The notes under the pieces: generated by a model | What the model was told of the DNA's origin: nothing | Database searches by the model: none | The model's input: only the letters and a program-made list of their open reading frames with translations | From: a virus | Virus record (IMG/VR): IMGVR_UViG_3300028416_000501 | Coordinates: 1 to 64,000 of that record | DNA: 64,000 nucleotides | Reading direction: 5' to 3' (one strand) | Part shown: positions 33,309 to 41,686 of the stretch, piece after piece | Layout: every line of letters begins with the position of its first letter | Position numbering within the stretch: position 1 is the stretch's first letter | Made by a program: the position numbers and the translations under genes

Positions 33309-33604
33309 TTGACTATCAAGGTAAGCCATTAGAAGAGTTAAACATGGGCGAAACAATTGAATTTGAAAAGCAAATGCTTAAAAAATTGTTAGCGGCAAGT
33401 AAAGCTCAAATGGGTGAGGGCCTTGTAGATCAAATTAACTTGTTTGTTGAATTAATAAGAGATCATAAGAGACAAATCTCACAAACAGCAATAGCCAAGC
33501 AAGGCGAAAAGGAAGATGGAACAGTACTAGAAATAGGAGAAATTCCACTTCCACCAAAAACAGAATCAATTGAAGAATTACTTGACTTTTACAAGAAAAA
33601 GTAA
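33305..33604 (+). CDS. Hypothetical protein, 99 aa
   Basis: ATGA overlap with mazG. Largely helical and acidic, with a Pro-rich stretch near the C-terminus (EIPLPPKTES). The final bases carry the -35 element of the next promoter. The function is unknown. Confidence 0.65.
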   Translation: MIDYQGKPLEELNMGETIEFEKQMLKKLLAASKAQMGEGLVDQINLFVELIRDHKRQISQTAIAKQGEKEDGTVLEIGEIPLPPKTESIEELLDFYKKK

Positions 33605-33610
33605 TATAAT
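33582..33610 (+). promoter_or_regulatory. Sigma70-type promoter
   Basis: TTGACT (33582-33587), 17-base spacer, TATAAT (33605-33610), overlapping the end of the gene at 33305. The transcript would start within a few bases of the first ATG (33617), giving a very short leader. Confidence 0.75.
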
Positions 33611-33616
33611 AGTGGG

Positions 33617-34123
33617 ATGTATATGAATAAAAATAAGCAATACGTTGTTTCTGAGCAAGATATCGTCAATGGTTGGTTAAGTGGTAATACATTTGATTCA
33701 GTAATCATGGACGATACAAAACCCATAAATATATATAACGAATGGTGTCAAACATTTGACTTAGATAAGTTTATTGATGCTAAAACGGAAAACACAACTG
33801 ATACATATGTAGAAGATTGTTTACGTAAATGGAATATGCCAGACGAGTATATGAATATAAATATACAAGAATGGTTAATGGAGCGTTGCACAAATGCACA
33901 ACAACGTGACAGAGTATATACTGAACTTCTCGAATACGAAAAGCGTGGTATGATAATTGTGCTTAAATTTTTACTACACTTGGTACACACATGTGAACAA
34001 CATGATATTGTGTTAGGGGTAGGCAGAGGCAGTAGTGTAGCTAGTTACTGTCTGTATTTACTGGGTATACATCATATAGACAGTATTAAATACGAACTTG
34101 ATATCAAGGAGTTTTTAAAATGA
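33617..34123 (+). CDS. DnaE-derived fragment protein
   Basis: 168 aa from ATG 33617 (33623 is the alternative). The C-terminal third, VLGVGRGSSVASYCLYLLGI followed by HIDSIKYELDIKEFL, matches the palm-entry region of bacterial DNA polymerase III alpha (V-G-x-GRGS-x-x-S-x-x-x-Y-x-L-x-I-T...D-P). The chain stops just before the catalytic Asp motif (P-D-[IF]-D-x-D-F), and no PHP domain is present. It cannot be a polymerase, so a regulatory or binding role is likely. Confidence 0.75.
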   Translation: MYMNKNKQYVVSEQDIVNGWLSGNTFDSVIMDDTKPINIYNEWCQTFDLDKFIDAKTENTTDTYVEDCLRKWNMPDEYMNINIQEWLMERCTNAQQRDRVYTELLEYEKRGMIIVLKFLLHLVHTCEQHDIVLGVGRGSSVASYCLYLLGIHHIDSIKYELDIKEFLK

Positions 34124-34509
34124 AAACAGTTAAAACAGCTAGAGGCCGCACAATAGACATGGGTGCTTTAGCGGAAAAAAATGAAAAGACTAGAGCCGTA
34201 AGTAATCTAAATATGAACGGTAGAGGTGACATCATTGACAATAGAGGAAATGTAGAAATTCCAAGAGAAGAAATACAGAAAAAATTCTATAAAAATAATG
34301 TACCTGGTGCAGATACTGAAACAGTTAGTATTAAAGCAGAAGAAACAAAAACAGAAGAGAAAACTGTTGTTGAAGAACCTAAAGCACCTACTAAAAAACA
34401 AAAAGATGAAGTAACAGAAGTAAACAAAACTGCTAGAACTAGAGACGATGGAACACAATATTTTGAAGTCGAGTATAGTGATGGTAGTATGCAAGATATA
34501 GATATCTAA
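34120..34509 (+). CDS. Conserved phage hypothetical protein
   Basis: 129 aa, ATGA overlap with the DnaE-like gene. The N-terminus (MKTVKTARGRTIDMGALAEK) and NMNGRGDIIDNRGNV are patterns I recall from T4-like marine phages. The middle (residues 65-105) is Glu/Lys/Thr-rich low complexity, and the C-terminus is a short beta unit (TQYFEVEYSDGSMQDI). The function is unknown. Confidence 0.7.
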   Translation: MKTVKTARGRTIDMGALAEKNEKTRAVSNLNMNGRGDIIDNRGNVEIPREEIQKKFYKNNVPGADTETVSIKAEETKTEEKTVVEEPKAPTKKQKDEVTEVNKTARTRDDGTQYFEVEYSDGSMQDIDI

Positions 34510-34521
34510 CACGGAGGTAAC

Positions 34522-34902
34522 ATGGCTAGAAAAATAAAAGCAATGCGAGATAAAATCTTAGCAGAGATGATTGAAAAAATCGGCGAAGAAAAAACAACTG
34601 CTGGTGGAATTATTCTCACTGAAAAAGATGGAACAGAAGATGCAATTAAGCCACGCTGGTTTAAGGTGTATAGCATCGGAGAAGGCATTGAATGGATTGA
34701 GGAAGGCGCATATGTGCTAGTCGCACATGGACGTTGGAGCAGAGGTATGAAGGTTGACGAAGATCTTACAGTTCATTTGCTAGACAATAAAGATTGTTTA
34801 ATGGTTACTGATAAAGATCCAACAAACGATCCAAACTTTAGGGCATTACCTAAAGCAATACCAAAGCGTCCGTCTAACGATATGACTAGACACACATTAT
34901 AA
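34522..34902 (+). CDS. GroES-like co-chaperonin
   Basis: 126 aa. The GroES pattern is visible: KAMRDKILAEMIEKIGEEKT, the mobile-loop region TAGGIILTEKDGTED, RWFKVYSIGEG and GAYVLVAHGRW, then DNKDCLMV. T4 replaces host GroES with gp31 for capsid-protein folding; this protein likely plays that part with host GroEL. The C-terminal 25 residues are an extension. GGAGG precedes the start. Confidence 0.8.
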   Translation: MARKIKAMRDKILAEMIEKIGEEKTTAGGIILTEKDGTEDAIKPRWFKVYSIGEGIEWIEEGAYVLVAHGRWSRGMKVDEDLTVHLLDNKDCLMVTDKDPTNDPNFRALPKAIPKRPSNDMTRHTL

Positions 34903-34923
34903 TTTAAAAGGAAATTCAAAATA

Positions 34924-35562
34924 ATGAATATTGAGAAACTACAACAAGCCATTGGTGCAATGGGCCAGGCTTTAGAAGAAAAAGGTGCAGCAAGTCCACA
35001 ACCAACCGGACCATCCAAACCACCAGGACAAGTATTATATGAATCAGGTATTTATTATTTCGCTGATGGCTTTACATATGAATCAACAAAGCCAGTAGTA
35101 AACTGGATTATTGAGAAAAACTTACTGCCAGACAGTGAGCGTCCTAAGGAACTTACACTTATTATTAATAGCCCAGGTGGTAGCGTACACGCCGCATTTG
35201 GTCTTATTGATGTAATGAAAGGTTCTGCATTGCCTATTAAAACTGTAGGCTTAGGAATGATTGCATCATGTGGTGTACTTACATTTATGGCAGGTACTAA
35301 AGGCAAGCGTGTGTTAACAAACAATACAAGTATTTTGTCACATCAATATTCATGGGGTTCAGGCGGTAAAGAACACGAACTATTTGCTCGTGTTAAAGAG
35401 TTTGAATTATCATCAGCTCGTATGCTAGAACATTATAAAAAATGTACTGGATTATCTGAAAAGAAGATCCGTGAAATATTACTACCAGCAGAAGATGTTT
35501 GGCTAACTGCCGAAGAAGCCGTCAAGCACGGAATTGCGGATGCTATTGTAGACACTTACTAA
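34924..35562 (+). CDS. ClpP-like serine protease
   Basis: 212 aa. The ClpP fold motifs are INSPGGSVHAAFGLID, GMIASCGVL with catalytic Ser115, SHQYSW with His140, and the E-D-V-W segment with Asp191. The triad spacing closely follows E. coli ClpP. It may degrade host or phage proteins, alone or with a host Clp ATPase. A role in head maturation is possible, since prohead proteases share this fold class, but its neighbours are not head genes. Confidence 0.88.
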   Translation: MNIEKLQQAIGAMGQALEEKGAASPQPTGPSKPPGQVLYESGIYYFADGFTYESTKPVVNWIIEKNLLPDSERPKELTLIINSPGGSVHAAFGLIDVMKGSALPIKTVGLGMIASCGVLTFMAGTKGKRVLTNNTSILSHQYSWGSGGKEHELFARVKEFELSSARMLEHYKKCTGLSEKKIREILLPAEDVWLTAEEAVKHGIADAIVDTY

Positions 35563-35954
35563 TGTACGAAGGTCTAATACAGCAAATGCCTGTACAACTT
35601 TTAGACCAATGGAAAAATCCTACACCTAGTCCAAACAATGATTTGGAACTTATAGAAGATATAATGCAAAATGGCATACAAGATCCTATAATACTAGGTG
35701 TAGGAGTTTACAGTAGACAAGTAAGACTAGACACAGGCAACCACAGAATATACTTATTACCTAAATTAGGTATGACCCACTTACCCGTAGTAGCAAGAGT
35801 ATGGAACTATTGTACATTTAGCAATGGCAACGGTGATCATAGTTTTATCTGCCCAGATATTTCAGTCAAAAAACAATGGTTAGAAGAAGAATACTATGCT
35901 AAACCTAGTGATGTATTAGATATAATGTCATTGCTAATGAAGGTAAAACTATAG
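35562..35954 (+). CDS. ParB/sulfiredoxin-like domain protein
   Basis: 130 aa from ATG 35562, sharing one base with the clpP stop. DIMQNGIQDPIILGV followed by LDTGNHRIYLLPKLGMTHLP is the ParB N-terminal (nucleotide-binding) pattern, with G-N-H-R in place of G-x-x-R. The rest of ParB is absent. It may act as a small nuclease or CTP-binding switch; the function is unknown. Confidence 0.7.
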   Translation: MYEGLIQQMPVQLLDQWKNPTPSPNNDLELIEDIMQNGIQDPIILGVGVYSRQVRLDTGNHRIYLLPKLGMTHLPVVARVWNYCTFSNGNGDHSFICPDISVKKQWLEEEYYAKPSDVLDIMSLLMKVKL

Positions 35955-35963
35955 ACATTTCTA

Positions 35964-35992
35964 TTGACAAATTAATCAAAATATAGTATTAT
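35964..35992 (+). promoter_or_regulatory. Sigma70-type promoter for prs
   Basis: TTGACA (35964-35969), 17-base spacer, TATTAT (35987-35992), with a second TATAAT at 35992-35997. The PRPP synthetase gene starts 35 bases downstream. Confidence 0.7.
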
Positions 35993-36026
35993 ATAATAAT
36001 AAACTTTAACTGAGAATGGACTCTGA

Positions 36027-36992
36027 ATGCATATGAAAATTATAGCTGGAAATAGTAACACTGAAATGGCCGAGAAAATCGCCGCTCATTGTTTTGCTAC
36101 TCTAGTGCCTGCCGAGATTAAGACTTTTGCGGATGGTGAGAGTAGTGTAGAATTTTTAGAAAATATCCGTGGTGAAGATGTTTTTATTATACAAAGTACA
36201 AGTACACCAGTAAACGATAACCTAATGGAATTAATGATTATGATTGATGCGGCTAAGCGTAGCAGTGCCAAACGTATTACAGCAGTTATTCCTTATTTTG
36301 GTTATGCACGGCAAGATCGTAAAAGTGCAAGCCGTACACCAATTACTGCTAAATTAGTGGCAAACTTAATTACAGAAGCTGGTGCTGATAGAATCCTTAC
36401 AATGGATTTACATGCAGGACAAATACAGGGCTTCTTTGATATTCCGGTAGATGACTTAACAAGCAGAATTGCATTTGCAAAAGATATTAAAAAACAATTC
36501 TACAAAGAAGGACAAGATGTACATGATGTAGAAACTGTTTTTGTATCACCAGATGCAGGTGGTACTGTAAGAGCAAGGCGTTTTGCTGATATGTTTGGCG
36601 GAGACATTGCTATTGTAGACAAGCGTAGACCTAAAGCAGGTGTAAGTGAAGTAATGAATATAATTGGTGAAGTTAAAGGTTGTCATGCTATTTTAGTTGA
36701 CGATATTGTTGACAGTGGCGGAACATTGTGTAATGCCGCAAAAGCAATTATGGATGCTGGTGCATTAAGTGTTAGAGCATATATTACACATGGAGTATTA
36801 ACTGGCAAGGCATGTCAGAAAGTTGAAGACAGTGTATTAGAAGAACTAGTGATCACAGACAGTATTAAATTTAATTGTCCAGCAGGTCATAAAAAGACTC
36901 GTGCAGTAAGTGTATCAACTATGTTTGGTGAAGCTATTAGGCGTGTATCAAACGAAGAAAGTGTAAGCAGTTTGTTTGCACATAAGATTTAA
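36027..36992 (+). CDS. prs: Ribose-phosphate pyrophosphokinase (PRPP synthetase)
   Basis: 321 aa, full length. [14 protein letters not shown] (about 84-97) is the ATP/ribose-5-phosphate region, [18 protein letters not shown] is the PRPP-synthase signature, and [14 protein letters not shown] (about 220-233) is the PRPP loop. It makes PRPP from ribose 5-phosphate and ATP, feeding nucleotide synthesis and the phage-encoded apt. Starts at 36027 and 36033 are both possible. Confidence 0.95.
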   Translation: MHMKIIAGNSNTEMAEKIAAHCFATLVPAEIKTFADGESSVEFLENIRGEDVFIIQSTSTPVNDNLMELMIMIDAAKRSSAKRITAVIPYFGYARQDRKSASRTPITAKLVANLITEAGADRILTMDLHAGQIQGFFDIPVDDLTSRIAFAKDIKKQFYKEGQDVHDVETVFVSPDAGGTVRARRFADMFGGDIAIVDKRRPKAGVSEVMNIIGEVKGCHAILVDDIVDSGGTLCNAAKAIMDAGALSVRAYITHGVLTGKACQKVEDSVLEELVITDSIKFNCPAGHKKTRAVSVSTMFGEAIRRVSNEESVSSLFAHKI

Positions 36993-37003
36993 GGGGAAGT
37001 TAT

Positions 37004-37225
37004 ATGGAATTATTATTTAGCGTATTATGTATTTTAAGTATGATGCTATTATGGTTTATTATCGTAATGCTAGTTGCTAAAAAGACAGTAGGTAAGGATG
37101 CTAAAACATGGCAAATATTCTTATTTTTATTTATTGCAGGACCGATAGGTTGGTCAGTAGTTGTAATTATGGCTATGATGGAACTTATAGATAGAGTATT
37201 TCCAAATTTATTTAGAGGAAAATAA
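37004..37225 (+). CDS. Small membrane protein, 73 aa
   Basis: Two membrane helices (about 2-24 and 37-60) joined by a basic loop (AKKTVGKDAKTW). It follows prs by 11 bases and precedes the next gene by one base. No family is recognised. Confidence 0.6.
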   Translation: MELLFSVLCILSMMLLWFIIVMLVAKKTVGKDAKTWQIFLFLFIAGPIGWSVVVIMAMMELIDRVFPNLFRGK

Positions 37226-37226
37226 A

Positions 37227-37457
37227 ATGGCAACTGGACGTAAAGGTAAACAAGCTAACAAACTACAAGCAGTGTTTAACAAACAAGAAAAAGTAAGTTT
37301 TAAAAAAGAAAATCGTCGTAGTGAAATTGTAGAAGAAATTCACTACGTAGTTAAGATGTACATAGGCGACGAGCTGGCTGAGGAAAGACCGATGTATGGT
37401 AAAAGCAAACGCTATGCAGAAGATTGTGCTGAGAATTGGGATAGTGGCATTATTTAA
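37227..37457 (+). CDS. Small basic conserved phage protein
   Basis: 76 aa. Lys-rich N-terminus (GRKGKQANKLQAVF), a strand pair (HYVVKMYIGDELAEERPMYG) and a Cys/Trp-containing helix (RYAEDCAENWDSGII). I recall similar proteins in marine T4-like phages. The function is unknown. Its stop overlaps the next ATG by one base. Confidence 0.65.
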   Translation: MATGRKGKQANKLQAVFNKQEKVSFKKENRRSEIVEEIHYVVKMYIGDELAEERPMYGKSKRYAEDCAENWDSGII

Positions 37458-38248
37458 TGTCTAACATTTTAGTAATCGGAACAAGTCACGCAACAGACAG
37501 ACATGCGTATCAAGAAGAAAATTTAGTAAAGCAATATTATTGTAAGTTTGAAGACGGTGAGCAAACATGGCCGGAATATCTCGCTAGTAAATTGAATATG
37601 AATCTAATTGATATTGCAATAGAAGGAATTGGAATAGAAACATATGCTTCTAGAATATTATCAATAAAGGATACATATTCAATTGCATTATTAGAAATGC
37701 CCGATCACTATAGACATGAGATGTATGTGGAACAACATACAGATTACAAAAGCAATTATTTGTTTAATTATAATTTTTGGAAAGAACAACACTTTAAAGA
37801 TGAAATAATCAGATATAATCCAAGCGATTATGATTGTGATAAAACTACTATGAAGAAGATCAATAGAGCAAACAAAAATGCTACACAACCATTGACTTTG
37901 AACGATTTTCAGGCAAGTATTAGAAACATAGTTAGGCACAATGAGCATTTACAAAATGATAAAATCTATGCTACAATGTCAATGATAAACGGTTATTTAA
38001 AAAGTCAAAAAGTATTGCCTGTATGGTTCTCATATAATTTTGAAATAAGTGATTATGAATTTAAAGACTTTACATCAATAAACGAACAAATAGGCAAAAG
38101 CATTAAAGACTATGTGCAGGAAGACCTTAACTATAATCTAAATGATAAAAACTATGCAGGCGATGGAATTCATCTAAATAGTAATTATTGGAGACAACTG
38201 GTAGACAACTTGTTTGTAGAGTTTATTAAAGAGAAGACTAATGCCTAA
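37457..38248 (+). CDS. SGNH-hydrolase-like protein
   Basis: 263 aa. The start NILVIGTSHATD is the G-x-S nucleophile loop (G-T-S-H), LIDIAIEGIGIETYASR matches the Gly block, and the C-terminal GDGIHLNSNYW provides the D-x-x-H catalytic pair. It is a glycan- or lipid-esterase-like protein; the substrate is unknown. It is coupled with the kinase-like gene by an 8-base overlap. Confidence 0.7.
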   Translation: MSNILVIGTSHATDRHAYQEENLVKQYYCKFEDGEQTWPEYLASKLNMNLIDIAIEGIGIETYASRILSIKDTYSIALLEMPDHYRHEMYVEQHTDYKSNYLFNYNFWKEQHFKDEIIRYNPSDYDCDKTTMKKINRANKNATQPLTLNDFQASIRNIVRHNEHLQNDKIYATMSMINGYLKSQKVLPVWFSYNFEISDYEFKDFTSINEQIGKSIKDYVQEDLNYNLNDKNYAGDGIHLNSNYWRQLVDNLFVEFIKEKTNA

Positions 38249-38786
38249 CGAATTAATTGATAAAATTAGATCTCATCATAACAACAATCCTATAGAAATT
38301 ATAAAAGTTATATTAGACAATGGGTTTGATGTATCTAAAGGACTAGTATACTTACTAGACAATAATACAGTACTAAAAAGAATACCTTTAACATGTAATC
38401 AAGTAGAAGCAGTAGAACGAGTTAACAGTGTTGTTCCTGGATTTATTAAAGATTATAAAGTAAATGATACAAACACACACATAGATCTTTATCTTAAAAA
38501 GTACGAAGGCATACATCCAAGACCAAACAGTGTAAAAGATAAAAAACAGGCTCTAAGAATATTAAATGCTTGTGTTGATTTTTTTAAAAAGTCTAGTCCA
38601 TATGCAATGTATGATTTTAGTTCAGGTAATATTTTACTTGATGGTGATAATATTCATATTATAGATCTAGATTCAATATTCAATAATGACGAATATAAAA
38701 CATCAGCAAAAGACTGTTATAGATCAATGAATTGGTTACACAACCATATAGAATTTACAGAATTTAAAAAAATATGGACAAGTTAA
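38241..38786 (+). CDS. Small kinase-fold protein (aminoglycoside-phosphotransferase-like)
   Basis: 181 aa. A short N-lobe (GLVYLLDNNTVLKRIP with a candidate ATP-binding Lys) and a C-lobe with YDFSSGNILLDGDNIHIIDLDS, matching the catalytic and metal motifs (D..x..N, D-x-D) of kinase-like phosphotransferases. It is much shorter than typical members. Pairing with the SGNH gene suggests joint work on a carbohydrate, which is speculative. Confidence 0.65.
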   Translation: MPNELIDKIRSHHNNNPIEIIKVILDNGFDVSKGLVYLLDNNTVLKRIPLTCNQVEAVERVNSVVPGFIKDYKVNDTNTHIDLYLKKYEGIHPRPNSVKDKKQALRILNACVDFFKKSSPYAMYDFSSGNILLDGDNIHIIDLDSIFNNDEYKTSAKDCYRSMNWLHNHIEFTEFKKIWTS

Positions 38787-39256
38787 TTTTAAAAGGAGAT
38801 ATGATATTTCGAAAAGATGATCTATCAATCTTTATGTCTGAAATAGTTAATGAACGTATACAAGAAACAATAGATGCAGTAACTAGTGCATATCCAGTAC
38901 TTGACTATGTTGTAAAAGGTAATTTTATTTATGTAGCAACTAAAAATGCACATGTTATTAACGAAGCGTTTGATTTATGTACTGCATATTCATCTTGTAT
39001 AAAGGTATTTAATGATAGCCAGCCGTATTTTGAAACTGAAATTAGTTATGAAAATACAATAGTTAATAAAGATACATTTACTATTTTACCAATGGGAACT
39101 GATGTTTTTGATTTACAACCAAAAACAAACAAAGAATTTAAAGAAAATGTACTTGACCATATAGAAGAATGGACAGGTAAACGAGATGAAAAATTGTTTG
39201 ACAAATTGTTCAAACAACTGTATAATACTAACAAAAGCGGAGAAAATAATGGCTAA
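38774..39256 (+). CDS. Hypothetical protein upstream of clamp loader
   Basis: 160 aa, overlapping genes on both sides (13 and 8 bases). It has mixed alpha/beta character with an aromatic strand (YVVKGNFIYVATKN) and a C-terminal charged helix pair. Position next to gene 44 recalls the T4 clamp-loader small subunit gp62, but I see no convincing gp62 motif and the order is reversed. Left unassigned. Confidence 0.6.
   Translation: MDKLILKGDMIFRKDDLSIFMSEIVNERIQETIDAVTSAYPVLDYVVKGNFIYVATKNAHVINEAFDLCTAYSSCIKVFNDSQPYFETEISYENTIVNKDTFTILPMGTDVFDLQPKTNKEFKENVLDHIEEWTGKRDEKLFDKLFKQLYNTNKSGENNG
39198..39226 (+). promoter_or_regulatory. Sigma70-type promoter for clamp loader
   Basis: TTGACA (39198-39203), 17-base spacer, TATAAT (39221-39226), inside the 3' end of the preceding gene, 22 bases before the clamp-loader ATG. 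Confidence 0.75.
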
Positions 39257-40181
39257 AGATTTATGGGTAGAAAAGTACAGACCTACTAATGTAGGAGAGT
39301 ATGTATTTAGAGATGAAGCACAACGTAAGCAGGTGCAAAACTGGATAGACGATGGTGGTATTCCACACTTGTTATTCAGCGGTAGTCCTGGTACAGGTAA
39401 AACTACTCTTGCTAAAGTTCTCATTGAAGAACTAAGTGTAGAAAAAGCAGATGTACTATACATTAACGCTAGTAGAGATAACGGCGTTGAAATGATTCGT
39501 AAGAAAATTAGTGCATTTAGTGAAACTATGCCTTGGGGTGAATTTAAGGTAATTCTACTTGATGAGGCTGACCATATATCTCCAGAAGGGCAAGCGGCAT
39601 TGCGTGGAGTAATGGAACAGTATCATGCAAGCGTAAGATTTATTTTAACTTGTAATTATCCTAATATGATTATTCCTGCACTACACAGTAGATGTCAAGG
39701 CTTTCATATTGAACAACTAGACCAAACAGATTTTACAGTGCGTGTTGCAGAGATACTTGCAGAAAATAAAGTTGAATTTGATATCGATACACTAGATGCT
39801 ATGGTTCGTGCTAACTATCCTGACTTGCGTAAAACTATTAATACAGTGCAAATGACTATTGTAGACAACAAACTATTATTGCCAGAACAAGGCGGTAGTA
39901 CTGCTGAATGGCGTGTTAAAATGGTAGAGTTGTTTAAGGAAGGCAAGATACAAGATGCACGAAAACTTATTGTAGGCGCTGCAAGGGCAGATGAATACAA
40001 TGAGATCTTTACTTGGTTATATAGAAACTTGGACTTGTATACTAATGATGACTTTACATATGACAGTTGTGTACTAGCAATCAGAGAAGGCATGATCAAG
40101 CATACTCAGGTAGCAGACCCCGAAATCAATCTAAGTGCCACTATGGTAGAAATTGCGAGAACATTAAACACAAATTCTTAA
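39249..40181 (+). CDS. 44: Sliding-clamp loader large subunit (gp44-like)
   Basis: 310 aa from ATG 39249; a longer frame from 39186 runs into the promoter. AAA+ motifs are WVEKYRPTNVGEYV, Walker A GSPGTGKTT (about 44-52), Walker B LLDEAD (about 104-109), and FILTCNYPN with sensor 1. Then comes HSRCQGF, the SRC arginine-finger motif of clamp loaders. It loads the clamp for the gp43-like polymerase at 20340. Gene 45 (clamp) is not in the window. Confidence 0.95.
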   Translation: MAKDLWVEKYRPTNVGEYVFRDEAQRKQVQNWIDDGGIPHLLFSGSPGTGKTTLAKVLIEELSVEKADVLYINASRDNGVEMIRKKISAFSETMPWGEFKVILLDEADHISPEGQAALRGVMEQYHASVRFILTCNYPNMIIPALHSRCQGFHIEQLDQTDFTVRVAEILAENKVEFDIDTLDAMVRANYPDLRKTINTVQMTIVDNKLLLPEQGGSTAEWRVKMVELFKEGKIQDARKLIVGAARADEYNEIFTWLYRNLDLYTNDDFTYDSCVLAIREGMIKHTQVADPEINLSATMVEIARTLNTNS

Positions 40182-40359
40182 CCTACCAATTTCATAACAT
40201 TATCAGTAATTCATACTGAATATTTCTATAATATTCAATTAACTGACAATAGAAGTACCATCCAATAAATCCATAAATATAAGTGTAGCAGTAATATTGT
40301 TACAAACGATAGATTGAAAACAATTACTAGAAGCGATTTTTTAACGAATATATTGTGTA
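40182..40359. other. Intergenic gap, no clear feature
   Basis: A 178-base AT-rich gap with stop codons in all frames and no good promoter pair, tRNA shape or strong terminator that I can see. It holds only short weak inverted repeats. It may carry a transcript end for the clamp-loader unit. Confidence 0.5.
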
Positions 40360-40614
40360 ATGAGACAGATACAAATTGATAAAAGTTTAGATTATTATGG
40401 GGAACAAATATCATATAAAGTCTCAGGAACTGTAGAAGGGGTTCAGCAATTAGTAAAAGAATATCAACCTAAAAAAGTAATATTTACTGAAACAAGTAGA
40501 TATAAAGACTTTGACTCTTGCCTTGATTTTGTTGCTGGCACATGGGTTCAGGTTTATTTTTTGTTCGATGAAGAACAAGCGATGCTTTTTCGTTTATCTA
40601 AAAAAATTAGATAA
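40360..40614 (+). CDS. Small hypothetical protein, 84 aa
   Basis: Starts with ATG after a weak ribosome site. An alpha/beta pattern is seen (QISYKVSGTVEGVQQLV, KKVIFTETSRYKDFD, WVQVYFLFDEEQAMLFRL). No family is recognised. Its stop overlaps the late-type box at 40610, marking a change of transcription unit. Confidence 0.55.
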   Translation: MRQIQIDKSLDYYGEQISYKVSGTVEGVQQLVKEYQPKKVIFTETSRYKDFDSCLDFVAGTWVQVYFLFDEEQAMLFRLSKKIR

Positions 40615-40617
40615 ATA
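40610..40617 (+). promoter_or_regulatory. Candidate late promoter box (GATAAATA)
   Basis: GATAAATA 30 bases before the ATG at 40648, with an AAAGGAAAGAG ribosome site between. It suggests that the MotA/TolQ-like cassette is transcribed late. Confidence 0.5.
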
Positions 40618-40647
40618 TTAATTAGTGATAAAAGGAAAGAGAACGTT

Positions 40648-41088
40648 ATGAATAAGAGATTTTTAGTATGGTGGTTGATTGTTGTTGTACAATTTATTGG
40701 ATTAGGGACAGCAGTATATTACAATGCTATTCCATTCTTGTTAGAAAATGACTCAACTAAATTGAGCTTTGCAATTATAACTATGTGGTTTGCTGCAACA
40801 GCAAGCATTGGTTATAGAAGTTTAAAAGAAAGAACAGATTTTGAGACACCGTGGTTTATAGGCGAGGCCTGTATGACAGTAGGTATGGTAGGAACCGTTA
40901 TTGGATTTATGCTTATGCTAGGAAGTAGCTTTGCAGAAATTGATCCATCAAACGTTGATAGCATGAAGCGTGTTATTACTGACATGGCTTCTGGTATGAG
41001 TACAGCATTACTTACAACACTATGTGGTTTGGTTGCTAGTTTGTTTGTTAAAGTGCAAGTAATTATACAAGAGCAAGAGTATGTCTAA
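40648..41088 (+). CDS. MotA/TolQ/ExbB-like proton-channel membrane protein
   Basis: 146 aa with four predicted membrane helices (about 7-27, 40-60, 77-97, 113-135). The last two carry GMVGTVIGFMLML and GMSTALLTTLCGLVASL, the conserved pore helices of the MotA/TolQ/ExbB family (G-x-x-GTV-x-G; L-x-T-T-x-x-G-L). It is shorter than cellular members. It overlaps the TolR-like gene by 8 bases. Partners of this kind use ion flow to do mechanical work. Confidence 0.8.
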   Translation: MNKRFLVWWLIVVVQFIGLGTAVYYNAIPFLLENDSTKLSFAIITMWFAATASIGYRSLKERTDFETPWFIGEACMTVGMVGTVIGFMLMLGSSFAEIDPSNVDSMKRVITDMASGMSTALLTTLCGLVASLFVKVQVIIQEQEYV

Positions 41089-41686
41089 TAGACGTCAAGG
41101 TTCAAATTTAGCATTTAACGATTTATTATTTAATGTCCTTATTGGATTTGTTATGCTGTTTGTTATTGCATTTCTTCTCATAAATCCTATTGCCAAAAAA
41201 GCAGATATTCCAGTTAAAGCAGAATTTATAATTGTTCTAGAATGGGACGAAGATGCCAGTGACGACTTAGATTTATGGATGCAGTTAGATAAAAATAAAC
41301 CTGTTGGATTTACTAACAGAGAAGATACTCCATTACATTTAGATAGAGACGATTTAGGTACAACTAATGATCGTATTGTTGTTGATGGGAAAGTTATCTT
41401 TATAAAAACAAACAGAGAAACAATAACAATACGAGGTATTGTTCCAGGAGAGTATTTTGTTACGGTACATGCTTATTCTAAAAAAGCAGCAAATGTTCCA
41501 TATACTGTTACTGTTATGAAAGTTAACCCATTTAGACAACTTTACAGTTTAACAGGAGAGTTTTTAGTGAACAGAGAAATACAAAGATTGCCAGCATTTA
41601 CAGTAGATGCTAACGGCAGAGTAACAAGTGTATTCCAACACTTTAAAGATATAGTACCATCAAGAAGCGGAGTAGCACCACAATGA
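41081..41686 (+). CDS. TolR/MotB-like single-span protein with beta domain
   Basis: 201 aa. The N-terminus LAFNDLLFNVLIGFVMLFVI has the short cytoplasmic segment, an Asp just before the helix and a single span, like TolR, ExbD and MotB. The periplasmic part is beta-rich (VVDGKVIFIKTNRETITIRGI, GEYFVTVHAYSKKAANVPYT) and resembles an immunoglobulin-like or YfaP-type domain rather than OmpA. It would pair with the channel protein upstream. Confidence 0.7.
   Translation: MSNRRQGSNLAFNDLLFNVLIGFVMLFVIAFLLINPIAKKADIPVKAEFIIVLEWDEDASDDLDLWMQLDKNKPVGFTNREDTPLHLDRDDLGTTNDRIVVDGKVIFIKTNRETITIRGIVPGEYFVTVHAYSKKAANVPYTVTVMKVNPFRQLYSLTGEFLVNREIQRLPAFTVDANGRVTSVFQHFKDIVPSRSGVAPQ

Noticed and set aside
38774-39256. 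Clamp-loader small subunit gp62
   Set aside because: Only position supports it; the order relative to gene 44 is reversed and no gp62 motif is visible.
40182-40359. Possible tRNA or small RNA in the gap
   Set aside because: No cloverleaf, no GTTCRAN-type T loop and no CCA end could be found by eye.
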